Numbered from the stretch's first letter, positions 42,590 through 51,979 are shown. The stretch: DNA of 64,000 bases from Actinomyces urinae (GCF_900119695.1 NZ_LT632547.1:62001-126000), one strand, 5' to 3'. Made by a program: numbers and translations. The notes: a model not told the origin generated them from the letters alone.

Positions 42590-42649
42590 TCACTAGTTGG
42601 TGCTATCACCTAACCAATAAAGGCAGGCGGTTTAGCTGATGATGAATAC

Positions 42650-45355
42650 CTATTCGGCTTGCCTCCTAGCGATTAGGATTCCACCACCAACTATTAAGAG
42701 AGCAACAGCAATCGGGATAAGAATGAGCAGGTCCGTGCCTGTCTTCGGTAATTGCGGGTGACTTGGAAGTGAAGGTTCCGTGCTTGTGGGTGGCACAGGG
42801 CTTGTCACTGTTGTACTCGGCTCGGTACCACTGGGCTGGGTAGTCGGCTGGGTAGTTGGCTGAGTGGTCGGCTCCGTCGGGATGAACCTGTTGGTTATTT
42901 TGAAACCATCGGTTTGGTTCCCGGAGATAGAAGACTCGAAAGAACCAGCGTTGTCTTCGACAATACTGTAGGCATTCGCTTCAAACTGCCCTGTTTCACC
43001 ATCCCATTTTTTGTAGGGTTGCAGATTAGTGAACTGCCCCTTCCAGCCGTTGGCTTCGTTGAGCGTGATCGTTTGATCCGTTCGTTCTCCATTTTGAAGA
43101 AGCCGAACTGTCACTGATTTAGGACGATCAGTGACCTCTCCGCCTTCCCAGAATTTCTCCACTGGAATAGAAATAAGATCCAGCTCATTCTTTACTATGA
43201 AGGTCTTTTCCTTATCTGGATCAACAGCCACCGACGAGCTGAAACCGTTCTTCAGTACGTCGGAATCCAGTTCCTTCACCGAGTAGATTATGCTGCGTCC
43301 CTTATTCTCAGTAGGGAGATCTCGGAAGGTGTAACTCCAGTTATTATCGCCATCTAAAACGACTGGTTTTGCCACCGGAAACTTCTCGGTCTCATGAGCG
43401 AAGTTAGCTTCAAGTTGCACGGTCACTGGGACCTTTAGATCTTCGGAGAGTTCATGGCCCGTGGTGTAGGTCCATTCTTTTCGCACACTAATCTCGGTGG
43501 ACTCGGGAGTGCCGAACGTAACATTCCCATTGGAGCCAATGCCACTTCCACGAGGCGCCTTGTTTCCGGTGATGATCAAGCTGGCCCAAGACTTTGCACG
43601 TAGCTTCGCTTCATCCGAAGCCACGTTCTTGAGCCCCGCGTTGGACAGAGTACTTCGATATTCGGCGTTTTCGTCAACCTCTCGTCCTGAGGAACCATCG
43701 GCTAGGTTCTGGAAAACCTGTTCTTTTCCGCGATTCTCATCATCGAAGCGAGTCTTATTCACACCGCCATCCTTGTAATACGCTGCGTTTCCGCCGCCAA
43801 GCATATTCTTATCAAGAATGAGTTTTGCCGGGTTGGCTTTGCCAAGATTGTCATGCGCGATGTCATCGCCGTAATAGTCGCTAATCTCATCTGAGTTTCG
43901 CGGAGCCTTATTGTCAAAAATTGCGCCTCCATCGGTCACGTGCATAATCAGTGAGCCGGTAGGACACAACCATATTCCGCCGCCCTTGCCAACGTCGTAT
44001 TCAGGCGTATCTGAAAGCCCGTTTTGAGTTACTAGCGCGTTTTGAAGATGGGCGGAATATGACTCGGTTGCAACGTATAGGCCGCCGCCTTGACTATCTG
44101 CTGTATTGTTCGAAATCTCGCCGCCAAGTAGCCACACTCCATTGGACACGGTGTTCACGCCGCCACCGGTATTTGCCGCCCAGTTGTTGCTAATAGTTCC
44201 ACCCCGCATGGTGAAACTAGCCGGGGAGATCTTGGTCCACTCTTCGGTGGTGAAACCGTTCCCCTTACCTTCAGCTGGGACCTCCTCAAAGGGCTTGCTT
44301 CCAGCTTTAACGTAGAGGTCCATAGCATTGACGCCGCCTCCATAGGCAGCTTCATTGTCGCTGATCTGGCCGGCGTTCATGGTTACGGCCCCGTTGCCGA
44401 AAACATTTATGCCACCGCCGCCAAACTGGGCGTAACCTTTGGAAATCTCGCCGCCATTAATCTCAACAACGGAACGTTTAGTTTCATAACCTTCTGTGTT
44501 TGCGCCGGAGAGCCAACTGTAAATCCCGATGTTGCCGGCCCAACCGTGGTTACCAGTAATAGTTCCGCCATTGATAGTCAGATGGGATCCTCCAAATAGG
44601 CCAATGCCGCCAGTTTCTCCGTAGGCGCCTTCATCCGTCATTGCGCGTCCCTTTGAGATTTCGCCGCCGTTCATGACCATGGTTGCGCCGTTGCTCAGCG
44701 CCACATTTGCGGCGCCTTCTTGAGTCGCATTCGCGGGATCTAATAGACGCTGGTTATCGGTAACTTGTCCTTCATTGAGAACGAACTTCGCATTCGGCCC
44801 CGTGACGGTAATAGCGCCTTCTTTTTTATTAGAGAGGTCCCTAGCTCCCTCAACGCGGCCATGGTCCATAATGAGCTCGCCCTTGACTTCAATCGCGGGA
44901 GAATTTGCTTTTACCCATTCTCCGCGAGCGCCAACAGATAGAGTACCGATTCCAGATTCGTTCTTATCTAGAGTTAGCCTTGCCCCCTCTTCGACTTCAA
45001 TCAGGGTGCCGTCAAACCCGTCTTCGCGCAGGAGGCGAGTGTCGTTCACGTAATTGGGGTCTGTGGTAGGGGCGTTCACTATCGTTATGTCTGCACCGGT
45101 CGGTATGACTAACGTTTGGTCAACATCTGTGTCGAGAAGACCCAGCACTATCTTGGTCGGGTTACTGCCGGCGTCGACAATAAAGTCTTGGAGTTCTTCA
45201 CGCGAACACTGGAACACGCATTCAACGATTTCTGGTTCGCCACTAGCCTGAGCGGCATCTTCTTCAGCAAGGGCGGTAGTCGCCGGAATGCCTAGCATTA
45301 CCGCGCACACCGTTGAAAGAGCAATGAAAACAGATCGGACTCTTGGGAGACGCAT
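42650..45355 (-). CDS. LPXTG cell-wall-anchored surface protein with beta-helix and Cna-B domains
   Basis: 901 residues. Signal peptide 1-30 (RSVFIALSTVCAVMLGIPAT), then a parallel beta-helix region (about 60-510) built from repeated MNGGEIS/TISNN-type turns with NGGTITGN and GGGINVFGN, as in pectate-lyase-like adhesins. Two Cna-B-like collagen-adhesin domains follow (starting ISVRKEWTY near 615 and ISIPVEKFW near 715), each with the Lys and Glu/Asn that can form isopeptide bonds. A TTQP-repeat wall-spanning linker, sortase motif LPKTG, a hydrophobic helix and RRQAE end it. Probably a host- or surface-binding adhesin; ligand unknown. Confidence 0.93.
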   Translation of the reverse strand: MRLPRVRSVFIALSTVCAVMLGIPATTALAEEDAAQASGEPEIVECVFQCSREELQDFIVDAGSNPTKIVLGLLDTDVDQTLVIPTGADITIVNAPTTDPNYVNDTRLLREDGFDGTLIEVEEGARLTLDKNESGIGTLSVGARGEWVKANSPAIEVKGELIMDHGRVEGARDLSNKKEGAITVTGPNAKFVLNEGQVTDNQRLLDPANATQEGAANVALSNGATMVMNGGEISKGRAMTDEGAYGETGGIGLFGGSHLTINGGTITGNHGWAGNIGIYSWLSGANTEGYETKRSVVEINGGEISKGYAQFGGGGINVFGNGAVTMNAGQISDNEAAYGGGVNAMDLYVKAGSKPFEEVPAEGKGNGFTTEEWTKISPASFTMRGGTISNNWAANTGGGVNTVSNGVWLLGGEISNNTADSQGGGLYVATESYSAHLQNALVTQNGLSDTPEYDVGKGGGIWLCPTGSLIMHVTDGGAIFDNKAPRNSDEISDYYGDDIAHDNLGKANPAKLILDKNMLGGGNAAYYKDGGVNKTRFDDENRGKEQVFQNLADGSSGREVDENAEYRSTLSNAGLKNVASDEAKLRAKSWASLIITGNKAPRGSGIGSNGNVTFGTPESTEISVRKEWTYTTGHELSEDLKVPVTVQLEANFAHETEKFPVAKPVVLDGDNNWSYTFRDLPTENKGRSIIYSVKELDSDVLKNGFSSSVAVDPDKEKTFIVKNELDLISIPVEKFWEGGEVTDRPKSVTVRLLQNGERTDQTITLNEANGWKGQFTNLQPYKKWDGETGQFEANAYSIVEDNAGSFESSISGNQTDGFKITNRFIPTEPTTQPTTQPTTQPSGTEPSTTVTSPVPPTSTEPSLPSHPQLPKTGTDLLILIPIAVALLIVGGGILIARRQAE

Positions 45356-45478
45356 TTTGAAAACACCCGCTAAAACAGATCGTGCTAAGAGACGCTGTGA
45401 GAAGCATCCATAGGCACGATGCTATCAGGCTGAAACAACCGTTTGGGTGGGGTCGAAGAACGCCTGTCGGTGCCATTC

Positions 45479-46411
45479 TTAATTGTGGTTTTTGCGCAGG
45501 GCCTTCAAGCCGTGGTGGACGCCAACCAGGAGGGATCCTAGAAATGCGCCCACCAGCAAAGAGGCCAGCGTTTCTATAGTCCAGCTCAAAAAGCCTGCTC
45601 CAAAGGTGAAATCTGTGCCTAGGTGAGCCAGGCGTTCAATAATCTGATGCGGCGCAGTCCACCCCAAATCCGCGGCGGAAACAACTACGATGTGCCCACC
45701 AACCCAAAGCATTGCGAGTGTGCCGATCACTCCGATAGTGGCCAACACGCGCGGCATCGCTTCAAAAAGCAGTTTGCCAATTCGCTGCGAGGATGCCTTC
45801 TCTCGCTTCATCAAGGCAACGCCAATGTCGTCGATTTTTACCAAAACTGCAACCATTCCGTAGACCACGAAGGTGATAAGAAAGCCAACAGCTATCAAGA
45901 TTATGGAGCGTGCAACGAAGCCCTCGGAAGCCACTTCATTCAGTGCGATGATCATAATCTCTGCCGACAAGATCAGGTCGGTTCTAACCGCGCTCTTTAC
46001 AATCTGCTCTTCGCCGGATGGTCCCGCAACAATAAGAGGCTCGTCATGCTCACCACCGCGCAGTTTCTCCCAAACTTTCTCCATTCCCTCAAAGGCTAGG
46101 AAAGACCCGCCTGCAATCAAGAGGATAGGAAGTGCCCATGGCGCAAACTGGCTGAGCAGTAACGCGGCAGGCAAGATAATTAGTAGCTTGTTCTTTAAAG
46201 ATCCACGAGCAATTCGCTTGATGATGGGAAGCTCACGTTCAGGTTTGAGGCCTTGTAGATACTGAGGCGTTACCGCAGTGTCGTCCACAATAACCCCAAC
46301 AGTTTTGGCGCTAGCCCTGCCGGTGGCAGCTGCCACGTCGTCGACGCTTGCCGCAGCCATTTTGGCTAGAGTAGCGATGTCGTCAAGTAAAGCAACGATG
46401 CCGCCAGACAT
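45479..46411 (-). CDS. DUF808 / YedI-family membrane protein
   Basis: 310 residues with several membrane helices, conserved in many bacteria without known function. The N-terminus SGGIVALLDDIATLAKMAAA and the following TVGVIVDDTAVTPQYLQGL are highly characteristic of DUF808, as are AGGSFLAFEGMEKVWEKL and RTDLILSAEIMIIALNEVA. It starts at ATG with GGATGGAGG upstream. A possible hairpin (ATCGTGC/GCACGAT, 45379-45420) lies in the 123-bp gap before the LPXTG gene on the same strand, so the two may be separate units. Confidence 0.92.
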   Translation of the reverse strand: MSGGIVALLDDIATLAKMAAASVDDVAAATGRASAKTVGVIVDDTAVTPQYLQGLKPERELPIIKRIARGSLKNKLLIILPAALLLSQFAPWALPILLIAGGSFLAFEGMEKVWEKLRGGEHDEPLIVAGPSGEEQIVKSAVRTDLILSAEIMIIALNEVASEGFVARSIILIAVGFLITFVVYGMVAVLVKIDDIGVALMKREKASSQRIGKLLFEAMPRVLATIGVIGTLAMLWVGGHIVVVSAADLGWTAPHQIIERLAHLGTDFTFGAGFLSWTIETLASLLVGAFLGSLLVGVHHGLKALRKNHN

Positions 46412-46531
46412 AAATCCTCCATCCGGTGACGAGTTGGCGCCAATGAAAACTTATGTAAATAATGGCAGAATTTGATGCAGATCGCGCACTATTGTTAGAT
46501 GATCGCGTTTCAAGTTCTACGAGGGGTGAGC

Positions 46532-47056
46532 ATGACTCCACTGGGTAAGCACGCGTTGCGGGTAGGTTGCGCAGCTTCGCTGGTAGTGGTGCTCGCCGGT
46601 TGTGGCGGCCAAATCGCAGGCCCGGAAGGTTCAACTCCGGAGGCGAGCGCTTCGGCGCAATCGCTCTCGCAGCTCCAACCTGGGGGAGCGGTCTCAAGAA
46701 CGGCTAAATTTGATGAGTTCGTAGAAGCGGAGATCGGGGTGAAGGTAGCTGTTGGCCAGCCGCAGCCGCTTGGAACCTACACGGGGGATCAGGGCCAGCC
46801 GGTAACGCTTCCAATAACCATAGAGAATGTGGGAGAGGAAGAGTTCTGGACGGACCAAGTCACGGTTTCTGTAGTCTCTAACGGAGTTAGCGCGCCAATC
46901 GTTGGATCGCAAGATTCTGGAGCCATACCACTTCCGCCCACGCCCGTGCTCGCCGGCCAACAGGTCACGTTAGACCTTGGGTGCGAGGTCGCAGATATCC
47001 ACAATGTAACTGTCAGTCTGGATTTAATGGGACGCAGTTCAATAACTTTTCACTGA
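46532..47056 (+). CDS. Small secreted lipoprotein, unrecognised
   Basis: 174 residues from ATG 46532, preceded by GAGGGGTGAG; the 33-base longer frame lacks support. Signal peptide HALRVGCAASLVVVLAGC with lipobox VLAGC places the mature N-terminus at Cys23. A Ser/Ala/Gln-rich linker follows, then a domain with TGDQGQPVTLPITIENVGEE and a beta-rich pattern typical of immunoglobulin-like extracellular domains (DUF4352-like). No catalytic motif is visible. Divergent from the DUF808 gene; the 120-bp gap holds both promoters but no clear element. Confidence 0.8.
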   Translation: MTPLGKHALRVGCAASLVVVLAGCGGQIAGPEGSTPEASASAQSLSQLQPGGAVSRTAKFDEFVEAEIGVKVAVGQPQPLGTYTGDQGQPVTLPITIENVGEEEFWTDQVTVSVVSNGVSAPIVGSQDSGAIPLPPTPVLAGQQVTLDLGCEVADIHNVTVSLDLMGRSSITFH

Positions 47057-47066
47057 TAGACGCCGT

Positions 47067-47963
47067 TTACAAAATTGGTTCTGTTCGATGTAGATCCTCG
47101 AGAAGAACTCGCCGATCTCTTCGGGCTTGTGACTCGTCCATCCACTTAGCCCACTCGGCAACCTTTGTGCCCGAAAGCGCGGCGCGTTCCTTGTCAGCGA
47201 ATTCGTAGATGCGCCAGCGGCTATCAGCCTCGTGCGTATGGCAGGCATCACCCGAGATAAAGACGTGCGGGTCGCGAGTTCCTACTTCTTCGGTTGGGAT
47301 CTCATCGAATCGATCCGTTACGCGGTGGCCAACTTCGTAGACGGACCACCAAGCAACGTTCTTCACGTCAACCGAGTATGGGGCCACGATCTCGTTCATC
47401 CGCCGAATGATTTCTTCGAGAGGTGTCGTACGCACCGCGTGGTTGTCGTTCTCGTTAACGATGCCAAGATCCACGTACGTGCGGAACAGGTATCCGCCTT
47501 CACGCGGAATATGCAGGATTGATCCGTGGTTGGACTGGATGATGGACTTAAGTCGAATGTCGGGGAACTCAGCAATTCGATACGGATCGTCCTCCGTGCG
47601 GTGCATGCGCTTTATGTGATCGAGATTCGCTGGATCCGGCTGCCAAAATGCAGTCTCAACAATCATGTAAGCTTCTGCGGTGATTTCCGGTGCGAAACCA
47701 AAAGCCTGGAATGTTTCAACCGAACGCGCCTGAATGCCATCAGCATGGCCAAGCGGTAGCCTGCCGCCGCGCTTATCAATGATCGCAGTAGAGATGTCTG
47801 GGAAAACCGACATCTGGGCTGCCATCAGCATGCCTTCAGGGCCAGCGCCAACGATCAGAACATCGACTTCATCGGGGAGTTCTGCAGGGCGATCAGCTCC
47901 CAGGCCCTGAGCAACTCTGACACGAGGATTTTCAGAGACGTAACCATGGTGGGGAAATTACAC
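47067..47963 (-). pseudogene. Decayed phenol 2-monooxygenase-type FAD hydroxylase
   Basis: The frame reads FPHHGYVSENPRVRVAQGLG, then the Rossmann motif VDVLIVGAGPEGM and GRLPLGHADGIQARSVETFQ, all diagnostic of phenol-hydroxylase FAD monooxygenases of about 600 residues. Three lesions show decay. The start reads GTG-TAA-TTT, the position where relatives have MQF, so codon 2 is a stop. After ISEFP-equivalent AEFPDIRLK about 90 residues of the FAD/substrate domain are missing. After GDACHTH, about 150 residues including the GQGMN motif are missing, joining to RWRIYEFAD. Only 255 residues remain open from the first Met. Not expected to be functional. Confidence 0.85.
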
Positions 47964-48018
47964 GATTATTCCTCACTTCTTTGTGGGTGGCGGACCATCT
48001 CGCCGAACCGTTCGTACA

Positions 48019-48038
48019 CATATTCGTATACGAATATG
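48019..48038. promoter_or_regulatory. Perfect 20-bp palindrome
   Basis: CATATTCGTATACGAATATG, fully self-complementary, lies 56 bp upstream of the monooxygenase pseudogene and 210 bp before udk. It has the size of a TetR/MarR-type operator. The 47964-48247 gap holds no gene. Confidence 0.6.
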
Positions 48039-48247
48039 GCAAGAGTGGCCGACTAACGCGCGCGAATATGCCGCAACTCACACTCTAACGGGAAATTGTG
48101 TGCAGCGTGGGGAGCTTTGGTCTCGCGTATTGGTTTTGCGAGGAACCTTGCGTATGTAAGTCAGTGAGAGATGCGCCCTTGTGAATGCGGGTGTTCTGGC
48201 TCAAATCCACTAGACTTAGAAAAAATCTCGAAGATCGGGGTAGTAAC

Positions 48248-48865
48248 GTGCGTTCGCTCGTCATTGGCATTGCTGGCGGAACTGCAAGCGGTAAGACGTC
48301 CTTGACTAAGGCGCTTGTGAAAGAGTTCAAAGGTAACACGGCAGTTGTGTATCTCGACAATTATTACAAGTCGCACACCGGCCTCACCTATGAACAACGC
48401 GCGGCCCTCAACTATGATGCTCCCAGCGCATTTGATATTGATCTGATGATAGAGCAGCTCCGCGAGCTGGTTGAGGGGAACCCTATCGAGTGTCCCGTGT
48501 ATGACTACACCATCCACAACCGCAGTGAAGAGGTTGTAACAATCGCGCCAAAACCCGTTGTGATTGTGGAGGGGATATTGTTATTCGTGTTTCCCGAGCT
48601 TTGTGAGCTATTCAATATAAAACTGTTTGTGGACACAGACGCGGATGAGCGTATCTTGCGGCGTGTACGGCGCGACATGGTTGAGCGCGGTCGCACAATT
48701 GATTCAATTGAAAAGCAGTATCTGGAAACCGTTAAGCCTATGCACGACCTCTACGTCGAGCCGTCTAAGCGTAAGGCCGACATCATCATTCCTGATGGGG
48801 TGCAGAATCTGGTTGCACTAGACATGATTGTCAACAGGATCCACCACTATTTGCAAAGTGTTTGA
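48248..48865 (+). CDS. udk: Uridine kinase
   Basis: Phosphorylates uridine and cytidine in pyrimidine salvage. 205 residues from GTG 48248 (GGGG upstream), beginning RSLVIGIAGGTASGKTSLTK with the P-loop GGTASGKT; VVYLDNYYKSHTGLTYEQRA, AFDIDLMIEQLRELVEG and VIVEGILLFVFPELCELF are the uridine-binding and lid segments; RRVRRDMVERGRTIDSI is the conserved arginine-rich region. The open frame begins 63 bases earlier but that extension is not family-like. The 3' end overlaps the convergent tag gene by 48 bp. Confidence 0.95.
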   Translation: MRSLVIGIAGGTASGKTSLTKALVKEFKGNTAVVYLDNYYKSHTGLTYEQRAALNYDAPSAFDIDLMIEQLRELVEGNPIECPVYDYTIHNRSEEVVTIAPKPVVIVEGILLFVFPELCELFNIKLFVDTDADERILRRVRRDMVERGRTIDSIEKQYLETVKPMHDLYVEPSKRKADIIIPDGVQNLVALDMIVNRIHHYLQSV

Positions 48866-49414
48866 ATCGCTCTCGATTGTCGCCTCTCCTTCTAGCCAGG
48901 GAAGAGCGAGGCCGAAAGACTCGACTAAAGCGCGAATCAGTTTTGGGCCGGTAAAAGTGAATCCCCAGTCGTTAAAAAAGTGGCGAAGCAGCGTCATTTG
49001 CTCCTCGCCGTAGACCGGCCAAACCCCAGGTTTCCCCGCGGAGTTTGTTAGCACGGCTAAGAATGCATTCTTTCGCTTCTCGTGTTGTACGGTGCTGCGA
49101 TACTCCTGAATGGCTCTAGCGTTTTGGATAACCGCCCGGATTTTCCGCTCGTTCTTAATTGGGCTATCGCCTTTTAGCAGTCTGGCGACATCCTCATCCT
49201 TCATTCTTGCAACCGCTTCGATCTTGAAGTTGCTGAACGCCGAGCGAAGTGCCTCTCGTTTGGAAAGCACAGTAGCCCAAGTTAATCCGGCTTGGAAAGT
49301 TAGCAGGCTTAACATTTCAAATGCGGCGTCGTCGTTTTCTGGAAGCCGGCCCCACTCGTTGCTGTAGTACCTTCTTGTCTCTTCGTTGGCATCTGCCCAT
49401 TTTGGAATAGTCAT
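48818..49414 (-). CDS. DNA-3-methyladenine glycosylase I-like protein (Tag family), zinc ligands lost
   Basis: 198 residues from ATG 49414 with GAAAGGAGAGACA upstream. YYSNEWGRLPENDDAAFEML, FQAGLTWATVLSKREALRSA and WGFTFTGPKLIRALVESFGL align with Tag, which excises 3-methyladenine from DNA. E. coli Tag binds zinc with Cys4, His17, His175 and Cys179; here the first positions are Pro/Lys and Tyr, and the C-terminal His/Cys pair is absent, so this is a zinc-less variant. The Glu in LTWATVLSKRE-type catalytic pocket region is kept. Convergent with udk, overlapping its end by 48 bp. Confidence 0.85.
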   Translation of the reverse strand: MTIPKWADANEETRRYYSNEWGRLPENDDAAFEMLSLLTFQAGLTWATVLSKREALRSAFSNFKIEAVARMKDEDVARLLKGDSPIKNERKIRAVIQNARAIQEYRSTVQHEKRKNAFLAVLTNSAGKPGVWPVYGEEQMTLLRHFFNDWGFTFTGPKLIRALVESFGLALPWLEGEATIESDSNTLQIVVDPVDNHV

Positions 49415-49516
49415 TGTCTCTCCTTTCAAGCAAAAAGTAAGCCTGCGAGAGGGCTTGGCGAAGACGCCGTTAGTAGTGGTGTGGATGGGGCGGGGTCCAA
49501 ACCCCGTGGGGATAAA

Positions 49517-49546
49517 AACGGGGAGCGCCGCCCGGCGCTCCCCGTT
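49517..49546 (-). terminator. Terminator of deoD
   Basis: AACGGGGAGCGCC/GGCGCTCCCCGTT, 13 bp, GCCC-type loop; on the minus strand TTTTATCC follows. Strong rho-independent terminator. Confidence 0.92.
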
Positions 49547-49557
49547 GTGGTTCAGGT

Positions 49558-50265
49558 TTAAGCAAACGCTGCGGCTACCGCCAGCTTTAATGCTCCCTGG
49601 AACTTAGTCTCGCGATCCTCGGCGCTCATGTCGCCAGAGTGGTCGAGGAGGTGGTCGGAAACGGTTAGAACCGTAAGAGCTTGTTTGCCGAACTCGGCGG
49701 CCACCCCATAGAGTGCGGCAGCTTCCATGTCTACGCCTAAAACTCCATAGTTTGCCAAGCGTTCAACCTGGCCCTCAGGCGTTAGGTAAAAGTGGTCGCG
49801 AGAAATAATGGTGCCAACGTGAACGTTGTCGGTTTCGCTGGCCGCGTCAACAGCTGCGCGGATCAGGTCGTACGAGGCAACCGGGCAGAAGTGAAGGCCG
49901 GGTAGTCGGTAAGTGTTCATTGCAGAGTCGGTGTGTGCGCCAAGGGCAACCACGACGTCGCCAACCGTAACATTGTGGGCTATGCCGCCGCAGGTTCCAA
50001 CACGGATGATTCTCTCAACGCCGTATTCGCGAAAGAGCTCCGTTGCGTAGATGGTGGCCGATGGCTGGCCCATACCCGAGCCCATAACCGAAAGAGGTTT
50101 GCCGTCAACTGTGCCGGTAAACCCAAGCATTCCGCGCACGTCTGTAACTAGGCGGGCATCATCCATAAGCATGTGGGCGATGCGTTCGGCGCGCTTCGGG
50201 TCGCCAGGGAAGAGGACTGCCGGTGCGAAATCTCCCTTTTCTGCTGCGATGTGAGGTGTTGCCAT
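49558..50265 (-). CDS. deoD: Purine-nucleoside phosphorylase, DeoD type
   Basis: Phosphorolyses purine nucleosides to base and ribose 1-phosphate. 235 residues, the hexameric bacterial type: ATPHIAAEKGDFAPAVLFPG (His near the phosphate/ribose site), GDPKRAERIA, VMGSGMGQPSATIYATELF, VGTCGGIAHNVTVGDVVVA and the VDMEAAALYGVAAEFG with the ribose-binding Met-Glu; catalytic Asp is in LTVSDHLLDHSGD. It starts at ATG with AAAGGCAAAACT upstream. Monocistronic with its own terminator; salvage function fits the nearby udk. Confidence 0.95.
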   Translation of the reverse strand: MATPHIAAEKGDFAPAVLFPGDPKRAERIAHMLMDDARLVTDVRGMLGFTGTVDGKPLSVMGSGMGQPSATIYATELFREYGVERIIRVGTCGGIAHNVTVGDVVVALGAHTDSAMNTYRLPGLHFCPVASYDLIRAAVDAASETDNVHVGTIISRDHFYLTPEGQVERLANYGVLGVDMEAAALYGVAAEFGKQALTVLTVSDHLLDHSGDMSAEDRETKFQGALKLAVAAAFA

Positions 50266-50423
50266 TAGTTTTGCCTTTCTTTAATAACTGAATGAAAAAG
50301 TGCCTTCATATAGTGTTGCTCATTACAGTTTCGATCGCCAGTGTTCATACTTAGAGACAGAGTGTTGAAAAATGCGAGTGTGGCGCTATGTTTTGCTTAT
50401 CTCATTAAATGCAAGGAGATAAA

Positions 50424-51977
50424 ATGTCTGCAAATGCTGGACCGGTCGAGACAAATAGTGCATCGCGCGATCATTGGACTGGCCAATATGGTTTCTTGAT
50501 GGCCGCAATTGGTTCTGCAATCGGCCTGGGCAATATTTGGCGCTTTCCAGGAGTAGCCTATTCGAATGGCGGAGGGGCGTTCATCCTCCCGTATCTAATT
50601 GCGCTGCTATTCGTTGGTATTCCCGTACTGTTTCTCGACTACAGCCTGGGGCACAAGTACCGCGGCTCCGCGCCGCTCACGTTCAAACGCCTAAACTCCA
50701 AGGCAGAAAGCCTTGGTTGGTTCCAGGTAATGGTTTCGTTCATTATTACCGTCTACTACGCAGTGATCGTGGCGTGGGCGATGATGTACGCAATCTATTC
50801 GGTTCGCCTCGCGTGGGGTGAAGACACCACCAACTTCTTCGTTTCAGATTTTTTGCAGGCAAGTGGTGACCTCATTAGCTTTAAACCAGTGCTGAGTATA
50901 CTTATCCCTCTGGTGGTTCTTTGGGTCTTCGTCCTCTTTATTCTCGGACGCGGTGTCTCCAAGGGCGTTGAGCGTTTGAATAGGGTTTTCCTCCCACTAT
51001 TGGTGGTTCTGTTCCTCATTATGGTGGTGCGTGCTCTGTTCTTGCCGGGCGCACTGGAGGGCTTGAACGCGTTCTTCACTCCGGACTGGTCCGCACTCTT
51101 TGACGCCAACGTTTGGCTTGCAGCAGTAAGTCAGATCTTCTTCTCATTGTCCATCGCTTTTGGCATCATGCTCACCTATGCTTCCTACCTGCCGCGTAAG
51201 GCGAACCTGGCTGGTACGGGCCTTGTTGCTGGATTTGCTAACTCCTCGTTTGAGATCCTTGCGGGTATCGGCGTGTTTGCAACCCTCGGTTTCATGGCGA
51301 ATCAGGAGGGCGTCGGGCTAAATGAGCTTGAAGGAATTTCGGGCGTTGGTCTTTCCTTCATGACCTTCCCCGCAATCATTAACCAGATGCCTGGTGGGCC
51401 GCTGTTTGGCGTCTTGTTCTTCATCTCGCTCGTCCTAGCTGGTATCACTTCACTTTTGTCGCTACTCCAAGTGGTGTCGGGTGCATTCCAGGACAAGTTC
51501 GGATACTCCGCGCGAAAAGCTGCAGTTACTGTGGGCGCGGTCGCGGGGGTAGTTTCGGTGGTCCTATTCTCTACAACCACCGGTCTGAACACACTTGACG
51601 TGGTGGACGCATTCATCAATAACGTAGGTGTCGTGTTCTCGGCGATCATGATGACGCTACTGGCCTACTTTGCAGTTCCAAAGGTTCGGGCGTTGCGTAA
51701 GCATCTGAACCTCGCCTCCGCTGTTCGTGTTCCCGCGGCGTGGGATTGGATAGTTGGCCTGGTTACACCCGCACTTCTGGCAGTGATGCTATTCCAAGCT
51801 CTAATCGGATATGTCACCGAAGGATATGGGGATTGGAGTGCAGGAAGTCTCAACGTCCTCATATTCGGCTGGGGAACCATCGCTGTGGCCGTGATCGGCG
51901 CGTTCATTTTGACAAAACTACCTTGGCGTCATGCCGAGCACGAAGACGTTATCAAGTTCAAGGGAGAGGAAGACTAA
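50424..51977 (+). CDS. metP: Sodium-dependent NSS/SNF-family transporter, MetP-like
   Basis: Na+-coupled amino acid importer, 517 residues with about 12 helices. DHWTGQYGFLMAAIGSAIGL and GNIWRFPGVAYSNGGGAFIL are the NSS signature (helix 1, unwound Na+/substrate site). SSFEILAGIGVFATLGFMA and SFMTFPAIINQMPGG are also conserved. Start is ATG 50424, six bases after AAGGAG; the earlier in-frame ATG lies on the Shine-Dalgarno. It is followed two bases later by a MetS-type small subunit, so by analogy with C. glutamicum MetPS it probably takes up methionine and alanine. Confidence 0.92.
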   Translation: MSANAGPVETNSASRDHWTGQYGFLMAAIGSAIGLGNIWRFPGVAYSNGGGAFILPYLIALLFVGIPVLFLDYSLGHKYRGSAPLTFKRLNSKAESLGWFQVMVSFIITVYYAVIVAWAMMYAIYSVRLAWGEDTTNFFVSDFLQASGDLISFKPVLSILIPLVVLWVFVLFILGRGVSKGVERLNRVFLPLLVVLFLIMVVRALFLPGALEGLNAFFTPDWSALFDANVWLAAVSQIFFSLSIAFGIMLTYASYLPRKANLAGTGLVAGFANSSFEILAGIGVFATLGFMANQEGVGLNELEGISGVGLSFMTFPAIINQMPGGPLFGVLFFISLVLAGITSLLSLLQVVSGAFQDKFGYSARKAAVTVGAVAGVVSVVLFSTTTGLNTLDVVDAFINNVGVVFSAIMMTLLAYFAVPKVRALRKHLNLASAVRVPAAWDWIVGLVTPALLAVMLFQALIGYVTEGYGDWSAGSLNVLIFGWGTIAVAVIGAFILTKLPWRHAEHEDVIKFKGEED

Positions 51978-51979
51978 TC

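Noticed and set aside
42836-42880. Tandem DNA repeat or CRISPR-like array
   Set aside because: It only encodes the TTQP linker of the LPXTG protein; no direct-repeat/spacer pattern was seen anywhere in the window.
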